Position numbers and translations under genes: made by a program
Notes under the pieces: model-generated
What the model saw: only the letters and a program-made list of their open reading frames with translations
The model's database searches: none
Told to the model about the DNA's origin: nothing
Source of the DNA: Ampullaceana balthica
Taxonomy: Eukaryota; Mollusca; Gastropoda; Lymnaeidae
Direction: 5' to 3'
NCBI GenBank assembly: GCA_944989445.1
Contig: CALYLW010000061.1
Span: forward strand, 1 to 64,000
DNA length: 64,000 bases
Shown here: positions 33,063 through 44,648 of the stretch, in pieces
Numbering within the stretch: position 1 is the first letter of the stretch
Layout of the letters: each line of letters begins with the position of its first letter

Positions 33063-33683
33063 GGGGCCGTCTATAAATGACATCAAGCGATTTTGGCAGA
33101 TTCCCCCCCCCTCGTATTCCCCCCCCCCTCGTAACGCGTCGTCACAAAAACTTAGACCCCCCTCCAATATGACGTAACAAAGCTTTCCGCCCTCCCCCAA
33201 TAAAAGCCGTATTTTCTTTTTTGAAAAAAGAGCATGTTTCAAATAACTTTTTAATCATTTAAGTATTTTTTAGTGTAAGTTTGCAATCTAATATCGTAAC
33301 ACGCGTGAAGCTATGTAAAACGTCATAAAAAATTGTAAAAATCAAATATTTAATTGGAACTTATATAATATTTAAAGTTGGGAGTTTCGATGTGACGTCA
33401 CATTTCTCAATCATTCCCCCCCCTCCTCACAAATTTTCACAAATGTGTCACTCCCCTCCCCGTAAGTTAGTGACCAGTGGTGTAGTCCTAAAAAAGAGGT
33501 GGGAGTGCTCTCTTTTTTCACATTTTTCACGCGGCGTATTTCTCTCAAAGGTACAAGTTCTACAACTAACACAGTCTTAAAAGCCAAAAGTCAAATTGTT
33601 GAAGAAATTGCAATTGCAAATCCTCCATGCAGTGTGGGCGCGCCCACGCTCCACTGTGCGTGACGTCATTTATGGACGGCCCC
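33063..33683 (+). mobile_element. GGGGCC-type MITE, both ends present
   Basis: Left GGGGCCGTCTATAAATGACA, right (inverse) GGGGCCGTCCATAAATGACG, flanked by ATA (33060-33062, 33684-33686). Internal palindromes TGACGTCA occur near the right TIR and at about 33393. It is interrupted by a small hAT element at 33475-33656. Confidence 0.88.
33475..33656. mobile_element. Small hAT-type MITE nested in the MITE
   Basis: Starts CAGTGGTGTAGTCC and ends, inversely, CAGTGGAGCGTGGG. The flanking 8-mers TTAGTGAC and TGCGTGAC match at 6 of 8. Removing it restores the family's right half. Confidence 0.65.
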
Positions 33684-34049
33684 ATACTAATCTAAAATTT
33701 ATCATTAGTGTTAGAGATATTGTAGTAGGCTATTTTAGTATCTTTTCGATTACATAAAAACTGCAACAGCAAAATCATAAATACATATTTTATAAAAAAT
33801 GCAACATACTTTTTAAAGACCACAAGAAAGTTACTGTGGTCGCAGGCATGAGACAAAACATATTCCAAATTTATAACCAAAGAACATTACCGATTAATAT
33901 GCTTTTATGTTGTAATTATTTATAAATAAATATTTTTTAAAATAAACAAACACATTGTATACATTGGTATTTAAACATATTTATTCATATTTTCTTTCCT
34001 AAGTTTCATATTAGAAAAATCGTGTATCAAATTTTAATTATTTGTAATA
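33684..34049. other. AT-rich, no gene seen
   Basis: Lies between the MITE and the C-terminal end of the hAT transposase relic. It may be the 3' part of that hAT, whose left terminus was not identified. Confidence 0.4.
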
Positions 34050-35887
34050 TCTTGTTTTATGGATAATATAGCAAGATTTTGTAGTCTTAAATCAATCATT
34101 TGTGAACGAAGATACTTTTTTTTAAATTTATCAACTTCAGTTTGGAGGAGCTCCTTTCACAACTAGCGACGTTGATAGCAATTGTTTAAAAAGAATTCTC
34201 AGCAAAATTACAATTTTTAAGTACATAATTTTCCAGTGTATACCGTTGAATAAATTTTAATACATCATTGGGGCCTTTCCCTCCGTTTTTCGAAAGTAAT
34301 GCCTCTTTTTGTAGTCTAGGTACAACGCCCATAAAAACCTGGAACCTTTTTCTTTCAATATGGAACTGTTCTTTATTAATGTCATTAAATTGATCTATTT
34401 GACATTCAAATTCTTCATTTAGTAGGCTACATGGTATAATACACTTATATTTTCTTGCAAGGATATGCAACTGATCAAAGCGTTCTTTTCTTTCCTTTAG
34501 AATTCTATCCATGGATAAAAACATTTCTCGTTGCACTTCTTGTGAATTTTACTCACTCCCATTTTTATCTACTTTCAAGTCCGTGATAAGTGGATATCTC
34601 CAACTCTTCACACACTGTTTTGGCTGATATAAAACAGCATTTTGTATTAGCACATTCCTTTTTGAATAAAATGGTTTTGCAAAGAATTTAATTTTTATAT
34701 GGCACTGATGAACATTTTACCCTTTTATTTGCAGGTATTTTTCAGAATCATTAATTTCCAATAGGATGGGTTCCCATATATTGAGATAACAGAAAAAAAG
34801 ATTGCATTTGATTTAGTAAAATTCCAGCATCAGATCTCGTTTTGCTATTTTCTTCTTCAGATGTCAATCCTTCCACGCGATTAAATGGTAACAAAAAGGG
34901 GTATTTCACCTCTGAAACCTGCTTCGTCGCAAGTACTTGAGGCAACTATATTAAAAGAACAAGTTGATTCGTGGTAGACGTATTTCAATAGTGCTCCAAT
35001 GTTACTTGGACTGTATTTTCTCAATTGCCTTCTTTTTCTTTATAAATGACGCTCCGCTTTCTTTTATTCGTTTCATCCTGCAGACATATTTAAAAAATAT
35101 ACACCATAGAAATAAAACGTCACTTTCGTATTTAAAAAGTATGTCTTTCTCGAAATTATGTATGCCCCTTGTGGTGTTTATTAACGGAGAAATTTGAATA
35201 TTTTCAAATCGTAATAATTTTCAGTAAAATAGACGAATTCCGTTTATTTCAATATTACTTCTATTGGATAGGCGAAACATTTTAAAAGAAAACCCGTATT
35301 TTAATGAAAAACGTAAAATATGTGTGCTACTTTAATGCAATTAAACAAAATGAATATATTTTTTAATAACTTACATTAGAATAATTTTCTGAAAACTGAA
35401 ACAGTAATATAAATTACTTCTTGAAAGTTAAACACAATATTTGAATCATCATACTTTGTAGGTAACTGTTCGCGCATCATTATGCGCATGTCAAAAATCC
35501 GCACAAAAACTGTCGTGGCGATATTAATAGTATATTCGACCAAGCGGTGGTGTGTTTTTCGTGTAGTTTTCTTATAAAAGCGTCATCTGTGACGTATACC
35601 GCTAAATTTCCCAAACAAATGATACCATTTTTCAGCGATTTTAAATTTCTGAATGGTTATGAATTAGTTATAACAAACAATATGTAATTAAACACATGTT
35701 GTGCGAATCTATTAATTACGAATCGAAAGAAGGAATATTTTTGTTTCATCTGGGTTTCCCCCTTCAAAAGAAAAAGAGCGATTGTTGGAAATGGCTGTCC
35801 ATTTCAAATTTCCGGAAATGCCGCCCCTTAAATGTGTACCACCCGGTGCGGACCACACCCTCCGCACCCCTGTCTACGCAACTGAGT
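34050..35887 (-). pseudogene. hAT transposon relic with broken transposase
   Basis: The minus-strand frame 34536-34186 (KERFDQLHILARKYKCIIP, CSLLNEEFECQIDQF, RKRFQVFMGVVPRLQKEALL) is typical of the region before the dimerisation domain of ZMYM1-like hAT transposases. It continues after a stop into INVASCERSSSKLKL (about 34175-34120) and, frameshifted, MIDLRLQNLAILS (about 34100-34060). Upstream, DAGILLNQMQSFFLLSQ lies at about 34835-34785. A hAT-type terminus (CAGTTGCGTAGACAGGGG in reverse) ends near 35884. Several stops and shifts; dead. Confidence 0.75.
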
Positions 35888-35897
35888 TGTAGTAGAC

Positions 35898-36069
35898 CAG
35901 TGCAAGATGTACTTTTTTTTCTAAACAAGATATAGCTTAGGGCCCTCGCCTTCTTGGGGCCCCCGGAATTTTTAAAACATATTTGGCACTAATATAGAAT
36001 GCCTGGACATCAAAAGGGCCCCCATATCTCAAATAAGGTAGGGCCCCATCAAGTCTAAACCCGGCCCTG
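35898..36069. mobile_element. Short hAT-type MITE (CAGGGCCGGGTTTAG end)
   Basis: Flanked by identical 8-mers TAGTAGAC (35890-35897 and 36070-36077). The right end, inverse, is CAGGGCCGGGTTTAGACTTG; the left end begins CAGTGCAAG and is divergent. It contains GGGCCC-rich blocks. Confidence 0.75.
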
Positions 36070-36077
36070 TAGTAGAC

Positions 36078-36489
36078 CTAATAATAATAATAATAATACA
36101 ATTAACAAATCGTGGGTGTTTTATGGAGGATAATGTAATATTATTAGGATAAATTTTACCTAATTAAAAAAAAGGGAGTCACATTAGCTAGTTTCCAACC
36201 CCGGGGCACTTTACCATGGTTTAGAGAGGCTTGAAAAATTACTTCAGTGATTGGTGACATGTTTTATTGTTGGTTCTTTTAATATGGCTATTCCCATGTG
36301 TTCCATTTAGTTATACCGAATTAAGGACCATACATTTTTATTGTTGTCTTTGGAAGTGTCTTTGTTTAGATAATCAATTTAAGGGATTTTGAAGAAGTTT
36401 TTGAGTCAAGTGTTTAATTTTTAAGAATCGTATATTGTGTATTCTTTTTACATTGGTATCCTTAAATTTTAAACATTAAAATATACATT
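36078..36489. other. No gene seen
   Basis: AT-rich with a short TAA repeat near 36080. It may belong to the upstream part of the LINE that follows, but no match was recognised. Confidence 0.35.
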
Positions 36490-37785
36490 TAATTTATTGA
36501 CCGGGGGTGGGACGCCACTTAAAAACCACGTATTTATGAAGAAAAAGATGGCAACACCATACTAAATGAGGAGCAACAGAGAGGTAGATGGAAAGATCAC
36601 TTTGAAGATCTTTTGAAGCTGACAATGACCTGCTAATTGATTGCAATATCCCTACCAAGGACGAGATTCGTTTTGCCATCAAACAACTTAGAAGTAGAAC
36701 GGCTGCAGGACCTGATGGCATCCCAGCAGAGGCACTGAAGTCGGACTTGGAAACCAGCGCGGAAATGCTAAACCTCTTGTTCACGAAGATATGGGAGGAG
36801 CAAGTTCCTTCTGATTGGATGCCTCATCAAGATTTCAAAGTTGGGTGATTTAACTCCTGTTTCAACTTCAGAGGGATTACCTTGCTGTCCATCTCAGGCA
36901 AGGTTTTCAACCGTGTGTTTAACAACAGAATGAAAAATGATGTAGACCCCCTGCGGCGTGACCAACAAGCTGGCCTCCGCACAGACCAGATTGCATTAAA
37001 AAAAAACACAAAAAAAAACACTGCGCATTATTCTAGAAAGTCATTAGAGTGGGACTCGCCTCTCTATGTAAACTTTGTTGATTATGGAAAAAGCCTTCGA
37101 CAGTATATGTAAAGGTAAACCCTCTGCAGATTGTTAAGACACTATAGGGTGCCGCAGAAGATGACGGATTTAATCCGGAACACTTATGAAGGGATGACCT
37201 ACCGAGGTGTCCATGGGCAGCATATGTCATATGCTTTTCAGGTGAAGACTGGTATGAGAATAGGAAGCTTGGTGTCACTCTTCCTGTTCTTGTTGGTCAT
37301 TGAATAGGGGATGAAAACACCGACACAGCAAAAAAAGAAAGAAAAAAAAAGGAATGACATCCAATGGACCTCGTGGAAGCAACCTGACGACCTCGACTTT
37401 GCTCATGATCTTGCCCTCCTCTCACATACCCAACATGAGATGCAGGGGAAAACAAACATTGTTGCAGCCACTTCTGCTAGCATGTGTGTCAGAATAAGGA
37501 TCGGGAAGGCAAGGGCAGCCTTCCAACCAGTGGCGTAACAACGGCTTGGCATTGGGGCAGTTGCCAAGGGCGCCGGCCTGCGCCAGTTCAAAAGGGCGCC
37601 GCTAAGTCTCTAATTTTTTTAAATTTTTAATTAAATCAAGGGCGCTAAAAATGAATTATAGCCAAGGGCGTAAAAAACCTAGTTCCCCCCCTGCTTCCAA
37701 CAACTCATGAATGTTTGGGTCTCCAGAAACCAAGCAGCAGTTTAAAAATGATCTCAAGGTTAAAATTTATAGAAAGAAATTATAA
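36490..37785 (+). pseudogene. Second broken LINE reverse transcriptase
   Basis: Plus-strand blocks in shifting frames: WKDHFEDLLK (about 36583), then KDEIRFAIKQLRSRTAAGPD G (about 36659-36720), FRGITLLSISGKVFNRVFNN (about 36868), RDQQAGLRTDQ, YVNFVDYGKSLR (about 37060-37100), RVPQKMTDLIRNTYEGM (about 37150), and DDLDFAHDLALLSHTQHEMQ (about 37387-37446). These follow the order of a non-LTR reverse transcriptase. The catalytic box at 37398-37409 reads FAHD, so the first catalytic Asp is lost. Conserved AFQQL continues past a small hAT insertion. Multiple frameshifts; inactive. Confidence 0.88.
37528..37693. mobile_element. hAT-type MITE inserted in the LINE
   Basis: CAGTGGCGTAAC start and CCCCCCCTG end, flanked by identical 8-mers CTTCCAAC (37520-37527, 37694-37701). 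Removing it restores the LINE frame across the junction (GKARAAFQQL). Internal AAGGGCG repeats are present. Confidence 0.88.
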
Positions 37786-37807
37786 TTTTGGTGATTAGAA
37801 AAAAGTT

Positions 37808-38031
<224 letters not shown>

Positions 38032-38267
38032 TCCCTCCCAAGTCTAAGTGGTAAGAGTTTAAAATTATGAGCCTACTACAATTCACACTTTTTTCTTTAA
38101 CAATTTCCCAAACAAGCGTTGAAATTAAATGGATAATGAACGAATTTTCACCTGTTAAAGAAATGTGTAAATTTTGTAATTAATATCACTATTGAAGGAA
38201 TCATCTTGTATTACAATACAGATGTTCATAGTAAACTCCTTTACGCATTTTGGGTTACTGTATAGAT

Positions 38268-38485
38268 CATGCTCGGCCAGACCAATAGTAGTAGTAGCTG
38301 AGTGCAAATATTAAAAAATAATTTTAAAAAAGTTGAGAGCCGCAATTGAATCACGGTGGGTCATTAAACGTGGCTTCGATATCTTCCAGTAATCCTTGTA
38401 AATATCTTTCATAAATTGCACGCGATCCGCAGTAGAACACAATAGAGCCACATTCGGCTCGCGAGCCGCAGTTTTGCCACCATTG
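38268..38485. mobile_element. Non-autonomous hAT, same family as 57637-60013
   Basis: The left part GGCCAGACCAATAGTAG ... TTGAGAGCCGCA and right part CGGCTCGCGAGCCGCAGTTT match the ends of the larger element at 57637-60013. Flanking 8-mers GTATAGAT and GTAAAGAT match at 7 of 8. Confidence 0.82.
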
Positions 38486-38493
38486 GTAAAGAT

Positions 38494-38889
38494 AATCATA
38501 TGAAACTCTTTAATTAAATACGAAAGCAATTTTGACATAGGTGCCCGCAGAAGTTATTTATGGGACGAGGAAGGGGGGAGGTGGAAGGGAGGAATGGCCC
38601 ATAGTTAATGGGCAGGGACGATAAGTCTGTAGCTTCCAATCAAACATAACACCGTTAATTGCTCCCCTTACTTACCCCTCCCAACCACCTTAATAACACG
38701 AAATCATTTAACAACTTCCGCAGTCATCATATTTAACCGTCAACAATATCTCAGATCCTTAGTTCTCCCAATTAGCCGTTAACACGTCTTTCGTCCTCAG
38801 ATTTAACCTCCAACACTACCGCATGGCTCTGATCATCACACCAAACTCTTTAACAACCTCTATTGTCCTTTGTCCTCTCATAAACCTCT
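38494..38889. other. No gene seen
   Basis: AAGGGGGGAGG-type G-rich patch, then pyrimidine-rich sequence with repeated ACCTCC/AACAC-like words (38700-38880). No coding or mobile signature. Confidence 0.4.
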
Positions 38890-39570
38890 GTTATCTTGGC
38901 TCCACGTCTGCTTCTTCCAGCCATTTCTAGATGGGCCCCGCGTCAGGATCAAATGTCAACGCCCAAATCTTCTTATTGTCAGATTCTGGCCATCAGCTCT
39001 AGAAATCCTACCACGACGGCATCGTCCTCGCCCTTCTTACAAGGGGAGAATATAATAAATGTTTATACCGGTCTCCATTTTCTCCGACGACAGTTATATC
39101 CCATTTGAATTCTCGGAAAAATCTTGATTTGGCTATTTGATCAACACTATTTCCATAATCGTCCGAAATCGCCCGGCTATCGACACCGAAAAATGGCGAT
39201 TCTTTCCCTCGCAAATTACCACGTTTTGGCGTCCGTCTTTAGACCTCCCATCTAAATGGAAATATGTGTCTCGATTGAGGGCGATGCGGTGTAAGATAGG
39301 CCCGGCTTCCTCCGCCGAATGGGCCCTCTTTCGCATGTATGAAGTAATTAAATTTGAATTAATCAGCCTTCCTGTTAACGCCGCGAACACGCACGATAAT
39401 TGAGTTTTCGGTGTTTAGATAGAGGCGAGCTCGGAAAGATGACGTATGTAATATCGGGGTAATCAGGGGAGCTTATTGAATGCTGCCGGATTACATCGTA
39501 AAATTGGCGGCGCGGACGAGAGGGATGGTCTCCTGAGCCTCGTAACTATTCCGCGAGTCGCCAGATAAAA
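38890..39570. promoter_or_regulatory. Repeat-poor, high-complexity block; candidate regulatory element
   Basis: About 700 bp with balanced composition and no tandem repeat or transposon end, unlike the flanks. Short frames are open on both strands (39133-39390 minus, 39137-39403 plus) with no recognisable protein. Homeodomain-core words cluster near 39346-39362 (AGTAATTAAATTTGAATTAA). Regulatory function is inference only. Confidence 0.3.
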
Positions 39571-39989
39571 TCTCCGCGAGAGGGGCAGTAACCAGTCACA
39601 GCGGGACAGGAGGGGGGAGGGTGGGGCGGAGGTTAGGGAGGGGGGAGGGGCGGAGAGGAGAGTCTGGGTTCTTCCGGGAGAAAGAACTTTGGGAGCTGTC
39701 CAAGGATTGGGGGGGGGGCCCATCCGTGGTAACGGAACGGACACGTATCATGCTTGTAAGTTCTTAGGACATGGTTGTGAAGTACTTTAAGAATTGGAGG
39801 TGACCATTAGTGTGTCAATGATGTCTGAAAGTGACCAGGTGGCCAGGCGTTCTTTTCTAAGGGACATTTAAATCCCCGTCTCCCCTTCGCTACGCCTCTG
39901 AAAAAAAGTAATGACTTATTCAATTAAAACTTCATGAACTAATTTCATGTTTGACTTAATATTATGTAAAAACTGTGAATTTCAAAATT
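39571..39989. other. G-rich tract and hAT-like scrap; no gene
   Basis: GGGGGGAGGG-type G-rich sequence to about 39720. Near 39880-39900 CTTCGCTACGCCTCTG resembles a hAT right terminus, but its partner was not found. Confidence 0.4.
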
Positions 39990-40596
39990 GCAACATTTAT
40001 TTATCTTACTACGGTCATCATATATATATTTACGCTCAATTATCGCTGACTGCCTCACGCCTAACGCTAAGGGACATCACTCTGCTTTTTAAAAAAAATT
40101 GTGTTGTAAGCAGTGCTTACTGACTCAAATAGTTATTTTTTGGTGCAGTAATTTGGTGCGCAGCTTTCTAAAATTAGTTAAAAAATCGTGTGGTGATTAG
40201 CACTGTAAAAAATAAACATATGTTATTTGCAATGTCACGTAGTGTCTGTCCGTGACGCTACTAATTTTAGAAAGCAGCGAACCAAATTACTGCACCAATG
40301 CATCAAAAGGTGTGCAAATTAAAGATGCGCTGTAAAAAAATATTATATGACGTCATTGTTTTAGCTCATATTTTAATTTTGGAAAAGGTAACAAGAGGAT
40401 TTGATGATGGTTAATTATAAAATAAAAAAACAAAGGGGCGCCGTAGGCGCCATACAACCCCTATTATAAAATACTTTGTGTACATTTCAGAAAGTTTAAT
40501 ATTTCGTATTTATCAAACTAACTTTTGTTCTTGTTGGGCTTTTGAAAAAGGTGGGCGCCGTAGGCGGCCTAAAAAAAGTGCATTAGATTTCAGCTG

Positions 40597-40631
40597 AAAA
40601 CTTCCGTCATTTTTGACGGGTGATACGCTAG
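40597..40631 (+). mobile_element. Helitron-like 3' terminus
   Basis: The hairpin CCGTCATTTTTGACGG is followed 7 nt later by CTAG (40628-40631) and T. The same terminus recurs at 41113-41147. Confidence 0.5.
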
Positions 40632-40834
40632 TTAAACTATATAATTTGCAATTGTCACGCAAGTAGTGTCTGTCAGTCCTGACGCTACTAATTTTAGAAA
40701 GCAGGGAAAACCAAATTACTGCACCAATGCATCAAAAGGTGTGCAAATTAAAGATGCGCTGTAAAAAAACTATTATATGACATCATTGTTTTCGCTCATA
40801 TTTTAATTTTGGAAAAGGAATCAATGTAATTTAA

Positions 40835-41070
40835 AAAAACGTAAAAAAACAAGTTTTTGACTATAAATCCTTTATGTACGAGAAGTAACTAAAAGAATGT
40901 TCATTATAATACGCAACGCAAGACCATCCAAAAATACAAAATTTCAGTTGTGTCGTAAAACATGTTTAATATAATGCGCACCGATCAGGAATATGTTTAT
41001 AAAAAGTGTTGTCAATAAAATACGCATCTTATTGCGCGACAGAAAGGTTGTTCAATATAATGCGCACCCT
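40835..41070 (+). repeat. Dispersed repeat family X, partial copy
   Basis: TTTTTGACTATAAATCCTTT, TAAAAGAATGTTCATTATAA, CGCACCGATCAGGAATATG and GCGCGACAGAAAGGTTG, in the order seen near 8.8 kb. It stops at a GCGCACC block. Confidence 0.7.
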
Positions 41071-41112
41071 TACAAAAGTGCATTTTTTTTCAAAATAAAT
41101 AGATTTCAGCTG

Positions 41113-41147
41113 AAAACTTCCGTCATTTTTGACGTGTGATACGCTAG
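41113..41147 (+). mobile_element. Helitron-like 3' terminus (second)
   Basis: The hairpin CGTCATTTTTGACG is followed by TGTGATACG and CTAG (41144-41147), then T. It matches the copy ending at 40631 over about 35 bp. Confidence 0.5.
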
Positions 41148-41530
41148 TATTATATAAATACTTTGTTTACTTTTCATGAATATTTCGTATTTATCATACA
41201 AGGATAAGTTACTTGGGCTTTTGACCAAAACAAAAACAACCCCTATTATAAAATACTTTGTGTACATTTAAGGAAGTTTAATATTACGTATCTATCATAC
41301 AAGGACAAGTTTGTTGGGCTTTTGAAAAAAGTGGGCGCCGTAGGCGCCCTAAATAAAAGTGGGTGCCGCAGGCTCCACGGCGCCGCAGCACAACCGAGTA
41401 TATGATATAACATTAATTTATCGTACAACTTTCTTGAAACCTATCACATTGGAGTTCCTGATTTTATGAAATGAATTTACTTGTTAATTCCTTGGAACAC
41501 ATTTCCAAGATTCTGGTGTAAGTGACCATT

Positions 41531-41718
41531 ATAGAAAAGTGGACAGAGGCGATCATATCCCTTGAAAATAGAAAACTGGACAGAGGCAATATAATCCCTC
41601 GAAAATAGAAAACTGGACAGAGGCAATATAATCCCTCGAAAATAGAAAACGGGACAAGGGAGATTGAATCCCTTGAAAATAGAAAACTGGACAGGGGCGA
41701 TTAAATCCCTTGAAAATC
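41531..41718 (+). repeat. 37-bp tandem repeat, about 5 copies
   Basis: The unit contains AAAACTGGACAGAGGC and ATAATCCCTCGAAAATAG. Copies diverge moderately at the GGC(A/G)AT and CC(C/T)TTG positions. Confidence 0.92.
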
Positions 41719-42292
41719 ACCAATGACTAAACAAGTAAACCCTCGCCCAGCCGCCAAATTTCGACGCGAGCCGCCTCCTTAATCTCAGCCAAGTTTCCAC
41801 GACCTGATCACACATTTTTTGCCGTCGCCGAGCCCTCGTGGACCCTCAGATGGCCTTCGTCTGCTGGTTTGGCGGCAAATCCTTGGGGGTGGTACTAAAA
41901 CAATCAGCTGTCATAGTGTTGAAGAATCCATTAGCCAACCTGATACCCCCAGCTCAATAAAGCCATTACAGGCACGCGCTGTTGAGATGAAGAACCCCGT
42001 TCAAACTATAACTCGCCTTTTTCGATAATAAATTTTTCAGAAGAAATTTCGCCCGGTTGTCAGACGAAGTCACCGATGTTTAGGGTGGTTGTTTAGTCGC
42101 TCCGCTGTCTTCACGTGTACAATGAAAACAACAGCATTGCAGAGAAAGATTTGTGTGGCTTATAATTTATTTGAAAAGAAAAAAAATGTGTACACGTCTC
42201 TATATCTTTTGGTTGGTGAATTTAGTGACCTTGATTTTGTTAAACTCACAACCATGATTTTGTATATCAATTGTGCTTTCAATCAGGAGTGT
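41719..42292. other. Repeat-poor sequence, no gene recognised
   Basis: Balanced composition; contains CAATCAGCTGTCA and TTCACGTGTAC words. The frames at 41819-42028 and 42089-42310 have no recognisable domain. It could be single-copy regulatory sequence. Confidence 0.35.
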
Positions 42293-42695
42293 GGGGCCGC
42301 CCATAAATGATGTCACGCGATTTTGACCGATTTTTAACTCCCCCCCCCTCGTCATATTTCGTCAAAAAAACTTAGACCCCTCTTCCAATATTACGTCACA
42401 AAGCTTTGCCCCCCCCCCTTAAAAGCCGTGTTTTCTAATTGAATATTAGCATGCTGCAAATTAATTTTTTGCCATTTAACGATGTATTTAGTGTATGACT
42501 GCACTCTAATATCGTAACGCGTGTGAAACCATGTAAAACGTCATTAAACAAATTGAAACCAATCAACTATTTAAGTGGAACTTTTATTTAAAGTAGCGCG
42601 TTTTGATGTGACGTCACATTTCTCAACACCCCCTCACCCTCGTCACAAGTTGTTACAAATGCGTACGACGCATGACGTCATTTATGGACGGCCCA
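42293..42695 (+). mobile_element. GGGGCC-type MITE, complete
   Basis: Left GGGGCCGCCCATAAATGATG, right (inverse) GGGCCGTCCATAAATGACG, flanked by TGT (42290-42292, 42696-42698). Internal blocks match the family. TGACGTCA palindromes occur in the right TIR and near 42610. Confidence 0.85.
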
Positions 42696-42942
42696 TGTAC
42701 CGGGTTTCGACTTAAGCAAAATTTAAATTAAAAATTCCGGCCAAATCCGGCTGGGCGGTAGAGCCATAAAATCTATATAAATATAATTGCTCCGGCAAAT
42801 CCGGAATCCGGCAATTTTTACAAATCCGGATCCTGCCGGATTTCACTTCATAAATTTGGCCGAATTAAAAGAAATTTGAATCTTGTACACCCTTACTTTC
42901 AATACACAATAAATATATGTTACATACTGATGGTTTACGTCC

Positions 42943-43399
<457 letters not shown>

Positions 43400-44566
43400 T
43401 CATGGATTGCTCTTTCCAAATCATTCCTCTTCCCATTATAATTGCCTGTCCTATTACCAATTTTTATACTATACTAACTTTGTGTCTGTGTTGCCCCTAA
43501 TCCCTAACAGGCCAGACACCTCACTGCTACCCTCCCCTCTTACCCCCCTCCCCCCTCCAAGTTCCAATCTACCACTTTCCCCGCAGCTTCTGTTTATTTA
43601 ATGAAGTAAGTGCAAGCTGCGATTTTTGACAGCTCTCTGGGCGACCTCTCTAGAGAAATGTCCACACTTTCCTAGCCATTATCCACGTAACGAACCGAGT
43701 CCTGAGCCCTCAAACCCTCGCTCGGTGCTCGGAGGAAATGCGCAATGACAGGATTCAAACTGACATGGATGAAATTCCACGTCACGGAAGAGATTATTTC
43801 AGAACACATAAAAACAAAACAAATTTTTTCCCCCTTCCGGTTGACACTTTGTGAGCACCGCTCTCACATCTTGGCAGTGCGTCAGTTGTGAGAGAGCGGG
43901 AAGGGGGTGGGTGGGGAGTGTACCCACGTCCCCTGAGGACCGCGCTAAGGGCGCCTGGGCGTGAAAAAGAATCAGATTAGAGTTGTGTTTCACTAGAAAA
44001 CTGACAGATACCCCCTCCCCCTCCTCCAATCTATTCTAACCCCACCCCTCCTGCTTCTCTTGGCTCCCTTGGTTGTGTCCCTTGACCTCCCGCCCTCAGA
44101 CCAACACACACACACACACTAAATCACGGGCACGCGAAGTCGCCTCGCTGATCACAGCGTCCACGAGCATATCAATTACTAATCATAATAGAAACCTCAT
44201 TTTACGCCCGAGCGATTCGGCAATAGAATAAATTTCCTTTCGGCGTCGCAACGCTGGTTCGGAATTAAACGGTCGATTCCGACAGGAAATGCACGAGCTA
44301 TCCCCGGTCTGAGCAGAAGATTAGCCAAGTAATTGTTTCTGTTGGGGGGCTCGCGCGGCGCCGGCTAATTTCTCAGGAATCACTCGCTGAGACGAGTTAA
44401 GCCACATCTCAAACCGACATGACGTCTGCTTAAAGGCGGGAAGAATGGTTGGGGATCGGGTGGAGGGTGAGGGCTGGAGAAAGACGCCCGAACTGTCTTT
44501 GATCTTGCAGTGGAAGATGGAGAAGAATGAAAGAGCGAAAGTCATCAGAGAATACCGTAGTATCAT

Positions 44567-44570
<4 letters not shown>
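43400..44570. other. Repeat-poor block, no gene recognised; candidate regulatory DNA
   Basis: GC-balanced and free of recognisable mobile DNA. The 44130-44430 part is complex (CATATCAATTACTAATCATA, AAGTAATTGTTTC, homeodomain-core words). No protein similarity was found. Function is inference. Confidence 0.3.

Positions 44571-44642
<72 letters not shown>
44571..44642. repeat. (GA)n microsatellite
   Basis: Uninterrupted GA dinucleotide of about 72 bp followed by a decayed GAGAA tail. Confidence 0.96.

Positions 44643-44648
<6 letters not shown>

Larger units (their letters stand above)
39990..41440 (+). repeat. Composite dispersed repeat with GGCGCC palindromes and Helitron-like ends
   Basis: Contains GGGACATCACTCTGC ... 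TTTGGTGCAGTAATTTGG ... ACGATTTTT-type sequence, repeated inside the region (40250-40370 and 40660-40800) and present inverted at 46770-47320. The palindrome GGGCGCCGTAGGCGCC occurs several times (about 40435, 40550, 41332). Two sub-ends have a TTCCGTCATTTTTGACGG-type hairpin followed by CTAG. No ORF. Confidence 0.7.

Noticed and set aside
39133..39403. Protein-coding gene in overlapping 85- and 88-residue frames
   Set aside because: The frames overlap antisense over the same DNA and neither resembles a known family; GC-balanced sequence explains the lack of stops.
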